Shown here: positions 8,300 to 16,960 of the stretch, piece by piece
How positions within the stretch are numbered: the first letter of the stretch is position 1
How the letters are laid out: the number at the start of each line of letters is the position of its first letter
Assembly: GCA_902475545.1 (NCBI GenBank)
Contig: CABRZP010000013.1
Coordinates: 1-59,305 of the forward strand
Direction: 5' to 3'
Length of the DNA stretch: 59,305 bases
Source: an uncultured bacterium
Lineage (GTDB): Bacteria; Cyanobacteriota; Vampirovibrionia; Gastranaerophilales; Gastranaerophilaceae
Notes under the pieces: generated by a model
What the model was told of the DNA's origin: nothing
Seen by the model: only the letters and a program-made list of their open reading frames with translations
The model's database searches: none
Made by a program: the position numbers and the translations under genes

Positions 8300-9340
8300 T
8301 TATTTATGGAACTGTTGGGAAAATCTAACATCATTATTGAAGAACAATCTAATGTCATCAATTGCATACTTAAGCATAGCCAGTCTTTCAACTCCCATAC
8401 CAAATGCAAAACCTGAGTATACATCAGGATCAATACCAACACCGCGAAGTACATTCGGATCAACCATACCTGAACCAAGAATTTCTAACCAACCGGTTCC
8501 GGAACAAGTTCTGCAACCTTTTCCACCGCACATTATACATTGAACATCAACTTCTGCTGAAGGTTCTGTGAACGGGAAGAAACTGCTTCTAAATCTTGTT
8601 GGTCTGCTTTCGCCAAAATATATTCTGATAAATTCATTCAAAACACCTTTTAAATCACCAAAAGTGATATTTTTATCAACATATAGTCCTTCAATTTGGT
8701 GGAAGAAGTTATTTTTACGAGAATTTACGTTTTCGTTACGATAAACTCTTCCCGGTGCGATAATTCGGATAGGAGGATTTTTACCTTCCATAGCGTGAAT
8801 TTGAGAACCTGAAGTTTGGCTTCTTAATACAACATTTTTTGCAATATTTGTATAGAATGTATCTTGCATGTCACGTGCCGGGTGATCTTTTGGAACATTC
8901 AACATATCAAAGTTATAATATTCTGTTTCTACTTCAGGTCCGAATTCATCCGGTACAATTGAAAAACCTAGACTTTGGAATATTGAACAGATTTCGTTTG
9001 TTGTTGATGTAAGAGGGTGAACATGTCCGCGAGGAATATATTGTCCCGGTAATGTTACATCAATTCTTTCTTTTTGAAGTTTTTCATTCAATTCTTTTTC
9101 ATAGAACAACTGGAATTTTTCTTTAATTGAAGATTCAAGTTTTTGGGTAATGTCATTTGCCAAAGCTCCAACAACTTTTTTATCTTCAACAGAAAGGTCT
9201 TTTAAACCTTTTTTTATTTCGTTAAATTCGCCTTTTCGGCTTAAATATTTAAATTTAACATCTTCCAAATCCTTTACAGTTGCAGCTTTTTCAATATCAG
9301 CTGTAGCATCTGCATATATTTTTTCTAGTTGTTCTTTCAT
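8300..9340 (-). CDS. pheS: Phenylalanine-tRNA ligase alpha subunit
   Basis: This 346-residue class II synthetase alpha subunit charges tRNA-Phe as an alpha2beta2 enzyme. A coiled-coil N-terminus (about 1-90) is followed by the catalytic core. GSQIHAMEG, the RNENVNSRKNNFFHQIEGL motif 2 region, CGGKGCRTCSGTGWLEI and the motif 3 segment FGFGMGVERLAML are all present. The length is normal. pheT is not adjacent, so the two subunits are encoded apart. It sits between the MBL hydrolase (15-base gap) and rseP (24-base gap), all on the minus strand. The start ATG is at 9338-9340. Confidence 0.95.
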   Translation of the reverse strand: MKEQLEKIYADATADIEKAATVKDLEDVKFKYLSRKGEFNEIKKGLKDLSVEDKKVVGALANDITQKLESSIKEKFQLFYEKELNEKLQKERIDVTLPGQYIPRGHVHPLTSTTNEICSIFQSLGFSIVPDEFGPEVETEYYNFDMLNVPKDHPARDMQDTFYTNIAKNVVLRSQTSGSQIHAMEGKNPPIRIIAPGRVYRNENVNSRKNNFFHQIEGLYVDKNITFGDLKGVLNEFIRIYFGESRPTRFRSSFFPFTEPSAEVDVQCIMCGGKGCRTCSGTGWLEILGSGMVDPNVLRGVGIDPDVYSGFAFGMGVERLAMLKYAIDDIRLFFNNDVRFSQQFHK

Positions 9341-9355
9341 ATTTATACCTCAATA

Positions 9356-9976
9356 TTATAAAATTTCATTATATTTTTTCTCAAAACCTATAGTTGTTTT
9401 TGCCCCGTGCCCCGGATAAACTTCAGTATCATCAGGTAATAAAAACAATTTTTCTTTTATGCTTTTTGAAAGTTGTTCAAAACTTCCGCCCGGAAAATCA
9501 GTTCTACCTACACTGCGTTGGAATAAGGTATCACCTGAAAATAATTTATCTTCAACCAGATAACACATTCCGCCTTCAGTATGTCCCGGTGTTGATATAG
9601 CTTTTATTTTAGTATTTCCTATAGCGAATTCGTCTCCATCTGCTACAAACTTGTCAACTCCAGTAATTTGCGGAACTGTTAGTCCTGTAAACATTTGAAT
9701 CATTTCAGGTGAGGCTTTTATCTGCGGAATATCATCTTCTGACACGTAAGCATCAATATCGAAAACCTCTTTAAACTTATCAACTCCGAGGATGTGATCA
9801 AAATGACCGTGAGTTAAAATGATATATTTGAGTTTGATACCCATATCTTTGATTTCTTTAATCAATTCAGGACGAGCAGCGGAACAATCAATCAAAACTG
9901 CTTCTTTTGATTCTTCATCAATAAGAAGATAATTATTTGCATCAATAGGACCTTCTACAAAAGTCTTTAAAATCAT
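9356..9976 (-). CDS. Metallo-beta-lactamase-fold hydrolase (glyoxalase II-like, YcbL type)
   Basis: The protein has 206 residues. The metal site THGHFDH is at 55-61, with further ligands His132 (TPGHTEGG), Asp149 (FSGDTLF) and His190 (YPGHG). RTDFPGG and the short length fit the single-domain YcbL-type hydrolases related to glyoxalase II, without the C-terminal glutathione-binding helices of true GloB. Substrate is unknown; thioesters are likely. Cytoplasmic. It begins 4 bases after the kdsA stop and ends 15 bases before pheS, so it is part of the operon. Confidence 0.88.
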   Translation of the reverse strand: MILKTFVEGPIDANNYLLIDEESKEAVLIDCSAARPELIKEIKDMGIKLKYIILTHGHFDHILGVDKFKEVFDIDAYVSEDDIPQIKASPEMIQMFTGLTVPQITGVDKFVADGDEFAIGNTKIKAISTPGHTEGGMCYLVEDKLFSGDTLFQRSVGRTDFPGGSFEQLSKSIKEKLFLLPDDTEVYPGHGAKTTIGFEKKYNEIL

Positions 9977-9980
9977 CAGC

Positions 9981-10805
9981 CTATCCTCTCACAAGTTCAA
10001 ATATTTTCTTACAAGTTGAGAATAATTCTTTAGCATCTTTTAATGCAACCATGTTTGGACCGTCACAAAGAGCCTTATCCGGATCCGGATGAATCTCAAA
10101 GAACAGAACGTTTGCACCAACTGCCATAGCAGCTTTTGCTAATACCGGAACAAATCTTCTATCTCCACCGGAGCATACTCCGTTTGCTCCCGGTAATTGC
10201 ACACTATGAGTTGCATCAAATACTACCGGATAGCCAAATTCCTGCATTAAAGGAATTCCTCTGAAATCGGTTACTAAATTATTGTATCCAAAAGACGTAC
10301 CTCTGTCTGTTAGCATTATGTTTGAGTTTCCGGAATCTTCAACTTTTTTAATAAGACTTCCCATTTGTTCAGGTGCAAGGAATTGTCCTTTTTTAATATT
10401 TACAATTTTGCCGGTTTTTGCTGCCGCAACAAGCAAATCTGTTTGTCTGCACAGAAATGCTGGAATTTGTAAAATATCAGCAACTTCTGCAACCGGAGCC
10501 GCCTGATCAGGAGTATGAATATCAGTTACAATCGGTAAATCATATTTATCCTTAATTTCCTGTAACATAACAAGTCCTTTTTCCATTCCAGGGCCTCGGA
10601 ATGAGGTTATTGAAGAACGGTTAGCTTTATCAAAAGATGATTTGAATACAAAGTTTATATCCAGTTCTTTAGTAATTTCTTTTAAACCTTTTGCTGTTTC
10701 GTCTAAAATTTCTTTGCTTTCAATAGCACAAGGACCGGCTAGAATAGTTAATTTATCCCCACCAATCTCAAAATCCCTTAATTTAATTCTCTTAATATTT
10801 TCCAT
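9981..10805 (-). CDS. kdsA: KDO-8-phosphate synthase, metal-dependent class
   Basis: The 274-residue enzyme condenses phosphoenolpyruvate with arabinose 5-phosphate to make KDO 8-phosphate for LPS inner core, so it marks a Gram-negative envelope. Family motifs are FKSSFDKANRSS, IPAFLCRQTDLL, KKGQFLAPEQ and FDATHSVQLPG. The metal ligands of the Aquifex enzyme (Cys11, His185, Glu222, Asp233, recalled from the literature) correspond at a constant offset to Cys26, His200, Glu237 and Asp248, so this is the metal-dependent class. It is the first gene of the minus-strand cluster leading to rseP. No other KDO gene is in the window. Confidence 0.95.
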   Translation of the reverse strand: MENIKRIKLRDFEIGGDKLTILAGPCAIESKEILDETAKGLKEITKELDINFVFKSSFDKANRSSITSFRGPGMEKGLVMLQEIKDKYDLPIVTDIHTPDQAAPVAEVADILQIPAFLCRQTDLLVAAAKTGKIVNIKKGQFLAPEQMGSLIKKVEDSGNSNIMLTDRGTSFGYNNLVTDFRGIPLMQEFGYPVVFDATHSVQLPGANGVCSGGDRRFVPVLAKAAMAVGANVLFFEIHPDPDKALCDGPNMVALKDAKELFSTCKKIFELVRG

Positions 10806-10886
10806 AACCTGATTATATTAGAAAGATACTAAAATTACAACAAAACTATAGCAAATTTTATAATTTTGAGATTTATAATATTATAT

Positions 10887-11471
10887 ATGGAAATACGCAG
10901 TAATAATAGTGGTTTGTATTTTGGAGCAAGGCTCGGTTCAAATTTAAAACAATATTTGAAAACTTACGAATTTGGAGAGAGTCAATGCCGTATGAGAAAA
11001 TTTGAACAGGTATTCCACGATACTTTTGATAGTAGTATGGAGGATACTACGGTTATTGAAATGAATAAAAGAGGCGGGCTTGATATTATTAATGCGGTGT
11101 TTCCAAAATTCAAAATGTCATTAAAGCTTATTCGCAAAAAAGGCAAACTTTCTGAAAATATAATGTCTGAACCTGCGATGAATTATGGAACTTCGGAATA
11201 TCTTTTGTTTCAAAAAATTATATCAGGAGAAGTCCAAAAAGGTAAAACTTTATCGCAGATTAAAGAAATTGCGGAAAAGAATTTTTCAAGTGAACGTAAA
11301 GATTATTTTTTTGATTTACTTTATGCTGCGGAGCGAATCAGAAAAGAAAATCCACATTCAAAACTATCCTATCCCGAGTTTTCGGCAATGAATGATAGAA
11401 TTTTAAGAGAATTAGTTGAGCTTCCGGAGATTAAAAAAGTTTTGTCAACAATTAAATTTAATCAACAATAA
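10887..11471 (+). CDS. Hypothetical protein with early YFGA tag
   Basis: The protein has 194 residues. I prefer ATG at 10887 (MEIRSNNSGLYFGARLG) to an upstream TTG at 10866; no strong ribosome-binding site is visible at either. The protein is soluble, mixed and lysine/glutamate-rich in the second half, with no signal peptide. The M-E-I start and YFGA at 11-14 match the tag shared by several other hypothetical proteins here. The gene is divergent from kdsA (81 bases) and overlaps the convergent SPOR gene by 14 bases. Family unknown. Confidence 0.65.
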   Translation: MEIRSNNSGLYFGARLGSNLKQYLKTYEFGESQCRMRKFEQVFHDTFDSSMEDTTVIEMNKRGGLDIINAVFPKFKMSLKLIRKKGKLSENIMSEPAMNYGTSEYLLFQKIISGEVQKGKTLSQIKEIAEKNFSSERKDYFFDLLYAAERIRKENPHSKLSYPEFSAMNDRILRELVELPEIKKVLSTIKFNQQ

Positions 11472-12195
11472 CTCTTGCTGGAAAGTTGCTTTTTAATAAG
11501 TTATTAGCAGCTTGTTGGGCTTTTTCTCTTGATGTATAAGCTCCAACTTGCAAGGTATAATATCCGCCGAGATTTTTAACTACAGGTGTTACGTTTACTC
11601 CGGCATCCTGCATAATTGATTTAGCAACTTCAGCTTGTTTTTCTGTTGCATAATAGCCAACTACAACTTTTGCATTTACAATTTGAGAAGTTTGAGTTAG
11701 TGCTGTCGTAGTTTTCTTTTCAGAAGTTGTTTGAGTTTGTTCTTCTGTCGAATGTTTTTTATTGGACTCTTTTTCAGCTTGTTGTTCTGCTTTTTTAGCA
11801 TTCATCAGGTCAGCCATTTGAGCTTCCATTTCGCCGACAGTTTTCTTTCTTTGTTTTGGTAAAACAACTTTTTCATCAAGCTCAGGAGAAAACATGTCCT
11901 CTTCTTCATCTTTTTTACCGGAATCTTCCAGTTGAAAACGTTTTAGCCTGTCATCAATTACAGAGCCTGTAGATTCATCATCCGTAGAAGAAGCTATTTC
12001 ATTATCTACAGTTATTCCAACATCAACATTTGGAGATAAAATTTTTGCGAAACCAAGAATAATTAATACTCCAATAATAAATACAGATGCAAATATCATA
12101 ACATCTTTGTTAGGTGTCTTTTTTACTTTCTTTTTGTATTCGTTGTATGTAAAGTGAGTTGTATCATTTTCATATTTGTCTGTATCTTTAAGCAT
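11458..12195 (-). CDS. SPOR-domain membrane protein
   Basis: The protein has 245 residues. A cytoplasmic charged N-terminus (1-31) is followed by one membrane helix (about 32-52). A low-complexity periplasmic linker rich in Glu, Lys, Gln and Thr (about 60-165) leads to a C-terminal SPOR domain (about 172-245). The segment GGYYTLQVGAYTSREKAQQA is typical of the domain. SPOR domains bind denuded glycan strands at the division septum, so a role in cell division or peptidoglycan remodelling is likely. It starts 2 bases after the DUF366 stop and is the last gene of the operon. Confidence 0.85.
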   Translation of the reverse strand: MLKDTDKYENDTTHFTYNEYKKKVKKTPNKDVMIFASVFIIGVLIILGFAKILSPNVDVGITVDNEIASSTDDESTGSVIDDRLKRFQLEDSGKKDEEEDMFSPELDEKVVLPKQRKKTVGEMEAQMADLMNAKKAEQQAEKESNKKHSTEEQTQTTSEKKTTTALTQTSQIVNAKVVVGYYATEKQAEVAKSIMQDAGVNVTPVVKNLGGYYTLQVGAYTSREKAQQAANNLLKSNFPARVIVD

Positions 12196-12197
12196 AA

Positions 12198-12752
12198 TTA
12201 TACACCTCTGACTTTTGTGCTGGCTAATACTATATCATCAACTTCTTCACTATAGTTTTTCATTACTTCCAATGCAAATTCTTTAATATCTTTAATATCA
12301 AGGTCGCTTTCCAATCCTGATACAGAAATAGGTGCACCTTCTGACAGAATATTTATTCCTGTATGTATTAATACAGATGTCATTGATTTTGTTGCAATAG
12401 ACACTGACAATTTTTTATCATTAACAAACAAATCATCGCCGTTTCTTCTTACTAAAAATCCTCGTTTTTCTAATGCTTCTTTAATAACGCACATTAATAA
12501 TCTTTGTCTGAATACACCTTCAACAAGTTCTACGTTAAATTGTTCTGTAATAAAGCTAAGCATGTATTTACTGTAAATAGGTTCGTTATTGATGACATCT
12601 TCAATATCAACCATTTCTGTTAGTTTAACTTCGCATTCTCCAACAAAAGCAACAATTGCATCCCCTTGAATTTTAAAGTTTTTATAAATCCAGTGAGGTG
12701 CAAGTTGAGAACCTATATATTTGATTTCATTTTCTATAAAATGTGTTTTCAT
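12198..12752 (-). CDS. DUF366-family protein
   Basis: The protein has 184 residues. From MKTHFIENEIKYIGSQL through IQGDAIVAFVGECEV it fits the DUF366 family, whose function I do not know. I chose ATG at 12750-12752 because it matches the family's N-terminus; a longer frame to 12809 would overlap queC by 53 bases. The ribosome-binding site is poor (GGG touches ATG), so translation probably depends on coupling to queC, whose stop is 4 bases upstream. Soluble and cytoplasmic. The tight linkage to queC makes a role near 7-deazaguanine metabolism possible, but this is inference. Confidence 0.8.
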   Translation of the reverse strand: MKTHFIENEIKYIGSQLAPHWIYKNFKIQGDAIVAFVGECEVKLTEMVDIEDVINNEPIYSKYMLSFITEQFNVELVEGVFRQRLLMCVIKEALEKRGFLVRRNGDDLFVNDKKLSVSIATKSMTSVLIHTGINILSEGAPISVSGLESDLDIKDIKEFALEVMKNYSEEVDDIVLASTKVRGV

Positions 12753-12756
12753 CCCT

Positions 12757-13425
12757 TTATCCGAACAATATTTTTTTGTAGTAAGTATCATTGTTAGCTT
12801 CAAGTGCATGTTTTAATCTTGAACAAGATTCACATATCCCGCAATGTCTCTCTCCGCCTTGATAACAGCTTCTTGTTAAATCTAGCGGAATATTATGTTT
12901 CAAAGCTAACATGACTATATCATTTTTAATATAATTTATCAAGGGGGCACAAACTTTAGGCTTTTTTTGAGTGGAATATTCAAATTCTTTATTAATTGCA
13001 TTAATAAATTCTGCTGTATTATCAGGGAAGGTTTGAGCTTCTTCTTTATTTGCTCCTATTAATATATAGTCATAATCTTCAGAATCTGCAAAGCTTCCTG
13101 CTATATTTAGAAATAAACCGTTTCGGTTTGGAACCCATACTGACTTTGCAGAGTCTTTAGGTTTTTCAAGGGCTTTTCCGGTTGGGACAGACTCTTCTGA
13201 AACTAAAGATGTATGGGTTATTTGTTTTAACCAATCTAATTTAATTACTTTATGTTCAATATTATAATATTCACAAATTTTTTTAGATGCATCAATTTCT
13301 GTTGGTGCTGATTTTTGACCATAGTCAAAGGTCAGTGCCAGTGTAATATTTAGCTCTTCTTTTTTTAATCCGAGGCTAACTAAAGAATCCAAGCCTCCGG
13401 ATAATAATATTATTGATTTTACCAT
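12757..13425 (-). CDS. queC: 7-cyano-7-deazaguanine synthase
   Basis: The 222-residue enzyme converts 7-carboxy-7-deazaguanine to preQ0 with ATP and ammonia in queuosine synthesis. The PP-loop SGGLDS is at 9-14. The zinc site uses Cys187, Cys195, Cys198 and Cys201 (CYQGGERHCGICESC). Length is normal. QueD, QueE and FolE are not in the window. It starts 5 bases after the HEAT gene and ends 4 bases before DUF366, in a tight operon. Confidence 0.95.
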   Translation of the reverse strand: MVKSIILLSGGLDSLVSLGLKKEELNITLALTFDYGQKSAPTEIDASKKICEYYNIEHKVIKLDWLKQITHTSLVSEESVPTGKALEKPKDSAKSVWVPNRNGLFLNIAGSFADSEDYDYILIGANKEEAQTFPDNTAEFINAINKEFEYSTQKKPKVCAPLINYIKNDIVMLALKHNIPLDLTRSCYQGGERHCGICESCSRLKHALEANNDTYYKKILFG

Positions 13426-13430
13426 TTAGT

Positions 13431-14390
13431 TTATTCCTCATCCTCTGTTTCGTATTCATCAAGAATATTTACAGCTTCCATCTTTAAGTTATCTGAATAC
13501 TTTGCAGAGTTAATTACTTCATCTAAAATGCTTCTGTCTGACATGTTGTAAAGTGCAATCATTGCATTTTTTTTAACTTCATCGTCATTATCTTCTGAAA
13601 GTACATTTTTAATTGTTTCGAATGCTTTTGGGTGTTCACTATCCATAAGGGCTTCTATAGCATTTATTCTAACTTGAGAGGATTCATCCGATAATGAGTT
13701 TTTTAAAGCTTTAAACACTCTTTCGTTTTCACCAAATCCCATTTTTATAATTGCTTCAATAGCACGTTCTTTCAGAAATGAAAATTTATCCATAATACCT
13801 TGTTTAGTTTCGAGAATATTAATAATAGGATCTAAAGCTCGAGTGTCCCCCAGTAATCCCAGTGCTGATACTGCGGATTCTCTTAAATATACTGATTTTT
13901 CATTTTCATCCTGTACAACTTCAATCAGAGGTGCCACTGCAAATCTGTCTCCAATTCTGCCTAAAGCATCAGCACATGCCAAGCGGACTTTATAGTGTTC
14001 ATTTTTATTATTTAGGCAGTATAACAGAGAAGAGACGACATCAGTATTTTTTTGATTGGCAATAGCTTTAGCACACATGACTCTTATATTAATATATTTT
14101 TCTTTGAGTTCTTCATTTTGATAATTGCCGTTTCTTAACAGTAAAATATCAACAAGAACCTCAAGACTGGAAGTTCTTCTGTACATATCAACGCATCTTA
14201 TAAGATACATTATAATATCGGGGTTTTGTGCATTTTGGAGCATATAATTATAAATTTTTACAAGCTTGTCTTCGTTATATGAATTTTGTAGATTATCAAT
14301 ATTGGATATAATAACATCGGGTGCGGTTTTACTAAATATGCCGCAATCTTCGGAAATTAATCTGAGATTAAGATCTATGTTCTTATCCAC
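13431..14390 (-). CDS. HEAT-repeat protein
   Basis: This 319-residue all-helical protein has about six to seven HEAT/PBS-lyase-type repeats of about 30-37 residues. Clear units include RLACADALGRIGDRFAVAPL, RESAVSALGLLGDTRALDPI and QVRINAIEALMDSEHPKAFE. Such repeats serve as protein-binding scaffolds; the phycobilisome lyases are relatives, but no lyase activity should be assumed. The start is GTG at 14388-14390, with AAGGAAGGG about 8 bases upstream. It is the first gene of the operon with queC, DUF366 and the SPOR protein. Cytoplasmic; the partner is unknown. Confidence 0.85.
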   Translation of the reverse strand: MDKNIDLNLRLISEDCGIFSKTAPDVIISNIDNLQNSYNEDKLVKIYNYMLQNAQNPDIIMYLIRCVDMYRRTSSLEVLVDILLLRNGNYQNEELKEKYINIRVMCAKAIANQKNTDVVSSLLYCLNNKNEHYKVRLACADALGRIGDRFAVAPLIEVVQDENEKSVYLRESAVSALGLLGDTRALDPIINILETKQGIMDKFSFLKERAIEAIIKMGFGENERVFKALKNSLSDESSQVRINAIEALMDSEHPKAFETIKNVLSEDNDDEVKKNAMIALYNMSDRSILDEVINSAKYSDNLKMEAVNILDEYETEDEE

Positions 14391-14438
14391 TTATAAGCCC
14401 TTCCTTACACTAAGGATACTGTAAAAAACCTTTTTTTT

Positions 14439-14500
14439 CAACTCCTTGCCGGAGTGGGTATCGTGCTACTTTGGCTGGTGGAAACTACTTCACAAAGCCT
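14439..14500. other. Structured intergenic segment upstream of the HEAT gene
   Basis: A hairpin with arms actcc and ggagt lies at 14441-14455, followed by a possible ctttg/caaag stem (14469-14497). This segment is GC-richer than its surroundings. It lies between divergent genes, so it could be a leader of the HEAT operon. No riboswitch consensus is recognised. Confidence 0.3.
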
Positions 14501-14630
14501 AAATAAGGTATATGTGGAATAAGTGTGTATAAGTACATTTAATTGTAACATTTTTGTAATGATGTAGCAAAAAAATATATTCTTTGATTTAAAATGAATG
14601 TGTAGCAGTTAATTATTTAAGTGGTGCGAA

Positions 14631-15434
14631 ATGAATATAGACTCAATTAAAAATTATCCCACTTCGGGAAACAAACTCAAACATAAGCCAAAGTATGGGT
14701 TGGAGAGTGTGGAAAAGAGTGCGGATTTGTGTGACATTAAAAATATGAATAGAGGATATTATTATAGCGGCAGCTTTACGGGTTTAAACGGAGCTGCCGC
14801 TAAGTCTTCTAAGGGATTTTTAAAATATCTGATTGATCTTTGTAATGATCATACAGTTATTGCACAAAACCTTGTAGCTCTTGTTTTAGCAGCAGGTTTT
14901 AGACCTATTGCAATTATGTCATTACCTGGCAAAAAGGATAAGGATGATAAAATTTATGCATCCGGTCACTCAATTGCTTCCGGACTAATCGGTTTCGGTT
15001 TTGCAAATGTGGTTATGTATCCTCTAGGTAAAAGTGCAAAGAAATTTATGAAGGATGCAGAAAAGGTAATCGAAAAAATAACTCCAGAAAACGTTGGAAA
15101 GATTACAAAAGACGAACTTCTTAAAGATGCAAAATTTGTAAATGAAAAATTCTTAAAGATTTTTGGTAAATTTAGTAAAGACGGAAAATTGACAGGTATT
15201 GATAAGTCAACATTAGATAAAGTTTCAAAAGCTTTAAATATGGCTCCGGATGTATTTATATTTGGTATTGTAAAAGCAATGTTAACTGTTGCTTTAATTC
15301 CGCCAATTTTAAAATATGTATTTGGAATTGAAAAGAAATCAAAGACTCCTGCAGCACCTGCTCAGGCTCCAGTGCAAAATATTCCAGCTCCGATAAAACC
15401 GGATTTATCTAAATTTGCAGGAGGTGTTAAATAA
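14631..15434 (+). CDS. Lineage-type membrane protein with SFTG tag
   Basis: The protein has 267 residues. A polar N-terminus beginning MNIDSIKNYP carries SFTG at about 48-51. Hydrophobic segments at about 77-97 and 112-130 follow, then a lysine-rich region (about 130-195). Another hydrophobic stretch (about 208-230) precedes a proline/alanine-rich tail (APAQAPVQNIPAPIKP). No cleavable signal peptide is seen. The stop and the next start overlap as TAATG, showing translational coupling. The family is not recognised, but the tag and layout recur in other proteins here. Confidence 0.75.
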   Translation: MNIDSIKNYPTSGNKLKHKPKYGLESVEKSADLCDIKNMNRGYYYSGSFTGLNGAAAKSSKGFLKYLIDLCNDHTVIAQNLVALVLAAGFRPIAIMSLPGKKDKDDKIYASGHSIASGLIGFGFANVVMYPLGKSAKKFMKDAEKVIEKITPENVGKITKDELLKDAKFVNEKFLKIFGKFSKDGKLTGIDKSTLDKVSKALNMAPDVFIFGIVKAMLTVALIPPILKYVFGIEKKSKTPAAPAQAPVQNIPAPIKPDLSKFAGGVK

Positions 15435-16231
15435 TGAATATTACATTAAATACAAGTTATAATCCTCAAGCATATAGAAATAATAATTCGGCTTTAGCAA
15501 CAAGAAAAATTGCCGGTGCAGTATACTCACAACCTACATTTACAGCTGCAACTAATTCTAAATTTTTAGATCCGTTCAAAAAAGCTGTTGATAAATCTAC
15601 TGACTGGTTAGCTAAAAATTATACAGCAAGATTATATCAATCAAGATTAGCAAAAATGCTTGCAAATCAAGGTGATAGATTAGGTCGTATAGTAAACCAC
15701 ATGCAAGTTGCAGGTTCTGTTATTATTTCAGGCATGTATATGACTCAAACTTTAAGAAATCAACAATTAGATGAAGATAGAAAGAAAACTCTTGCAATTA
15801 ACCAAGGTTTAACTTTCTTGTTATCAACTGTAGGTTCTTATCTTATTGATGATGCATTAGACGGAACTTGGGAAAAGAATGTTTCTTTAAAATATGCTAA
15901 AAAATATCTTGGCGAAGATGGTAAGGATTTAGCTAAAAACTTTGCAGAATTCGCAAGAAAACATAAAGAAGCTTACCAAAAAGGTCTTGCAGACGGTACT
16001 ATTGCAAAAGGTACAAAATTCAGACCGGCAACAGTTCTAAGTTATATTGAAAAACATGTAAAAGCTCCAGAATTGGAAAAAGATCTTAAAGGTTTACAAA
16101 TACTTAAATCGTTAGTCGTATTTGGTACTGTTTATAGATTTATTTCTCCGGTAGCAGTTACACCTATTGCAACTTGGATAAGTAATAAATTCGTTCATAA
16201 AAACGATAATTCAGAAAAGAAATCTGCATAA
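15434..16231 (+). CDS. Lineage-type membrane protein with TFTA tag
   Basis: The protein has 265 residues, starting MNITLNTSYNPQAYRN with TFTA at 35-38. Amphipathic helices follow, with hydrophobic segments at about 95-110, 125-142 and 215-240 and a basic C-terminus. No signal peptide. It overlaps the upstream gene by one base (TAATG), so the two products probably act together. The transcript ends at the terminator at 16246. Function unknown. Confidence 0.75.
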   Translation: MNITLNTSYNPQAYRNNNSALATRKIAGAVYSQPTFTAATNSKFLDPFKKAVDKSTDWLAKNYTARLYQSRLAKMLANQGDRLGRIVNHMQVAGSVIISGMYMTQTLRNQQLDEDRKKTLAINQGLTFLLSTVGSYLIDDALDGTWEKNVSLKYAKKYLGEDGKDLAKNFAEFARKHKEAYQKGLADGTIAKGTKFRPATVLSYIEKHVKAPELEKDLKGLQILKSLVVFGTVYRFISPVAVTPIATWISNKFVHKNDNSEKKSA

Positions 16232-16245
16232 CTAATATATAAATA

Positions 16246-16282
16246 AAAAGAACCTGATTATTATTTTTAATCAGGTTCTTTT
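16246..16282. terminator. Bidirectional terminator
   Basis: Perfect 15-bp arms (aaaagaacctgatta and complement) with a 7-base loop and T-rich flanks lie between the plus-strand pair ending at 16231 and the minus-strand gene ending at 16287. Confidence 0.85.
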
Positions 16283-16286
16283 ATGT

Positions 16287-16778
16287 TTATTTTGATAACT
16301 TTTGAGGTTTACAAAAATAGGGGTTATTTTGGTATTTAGCCCATGTTATATAAGCTTTATTACCTTTTATTGTTGTTGTTCCGGTTTTTATATATTTAAT
16401 TTTACCAGTTTTGGGATCTTTTTGTTCTCCGAACATCTCAAGTTCATACGATTCCGGAGTTTTAGATTTGTCTTTCATTGAATAGTAGATATCGTCAACC
16501 TGTAAGCTGGAAAATAAACAATCTAATTGATAATTACCTTCTTTTGATTTAATAATTTCCTGATATTTGCAAAAACCGTTTTTCCAACCAATAATTTTTC
16601 TGTTTGTAGAGAATGTATTACCTTCAAATTCAGAATGTGTAGTTTCTTCGTAATAGTCGCAATCTTTGAATTTTTTAATAAATGCTGATGAAAATTTTGT
16701 GTATTCAGATGCTAAAACACTTGTAATTCCAATTGCAAACACCATTACAAGAGTAGATATTATAACAGTTTTTTTCAT
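16287..16778 (-). CDS. Small secreted protein of unknown function
   Basis: The protein has 163 residues from ATG at 16776-16778; I reject an upstream ATG at 16806 because the signal peptide MKKTVIISTLVMVFAIG starts here and AAGGGAG lies upstream. The mature part contains FKDCDYYEE, a GW.NG.C.Y segment (IIGWKNGFCKYQE), and three to four cysteines. It ends in a basic tail. Probably periplasmic or outer-membrane. Family unknown. Confidence 0.75.
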   Translation of the reverse strand: MKKTVIISTLVMVFAIGITSVLASEYTKFSSAFIKKFKDCDYYEETTHSEFEGNTFSTNRKIIGWKNGFCKYQEIIKSKEGNYQLDCLFSSLQVDDIYYSMKDKSKTPESYELEMFGEQKDPKTGKIKYIKTGTTTIKGNKAYITWAKYQNNPYFCKPQKLSK

Positions 16779-16960
16779 ACTATCTTTCTCCCTTTTCTCA
16801 TTTAACATTATTATAACAGAAATTAACTTTTAGTAAAATATATTGAAAAACTTTATATTTCAAAGATGCAATACACAAAAAGATGTAAAAATATTATTTG
16901 AAATCTCATCAATTTGAATGATTACAAATTTTAAGGAAATGATAACATAACAATATACTC

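Noticed and set aside
12753..12809. Longer DUF366 start reaching into queC
   Set aside because: The family N-terminus matches the ATG at 12752, and the extension would code an unrelated 19 residues within queC.
14439..14500. Known riboswitch (preQ1, c-di-GMP or TPP) upstream of the queC operon
   Set aside because: Compared with remembered consensus cores, none of the invariant bases fit; only a simple hairpin is certain.
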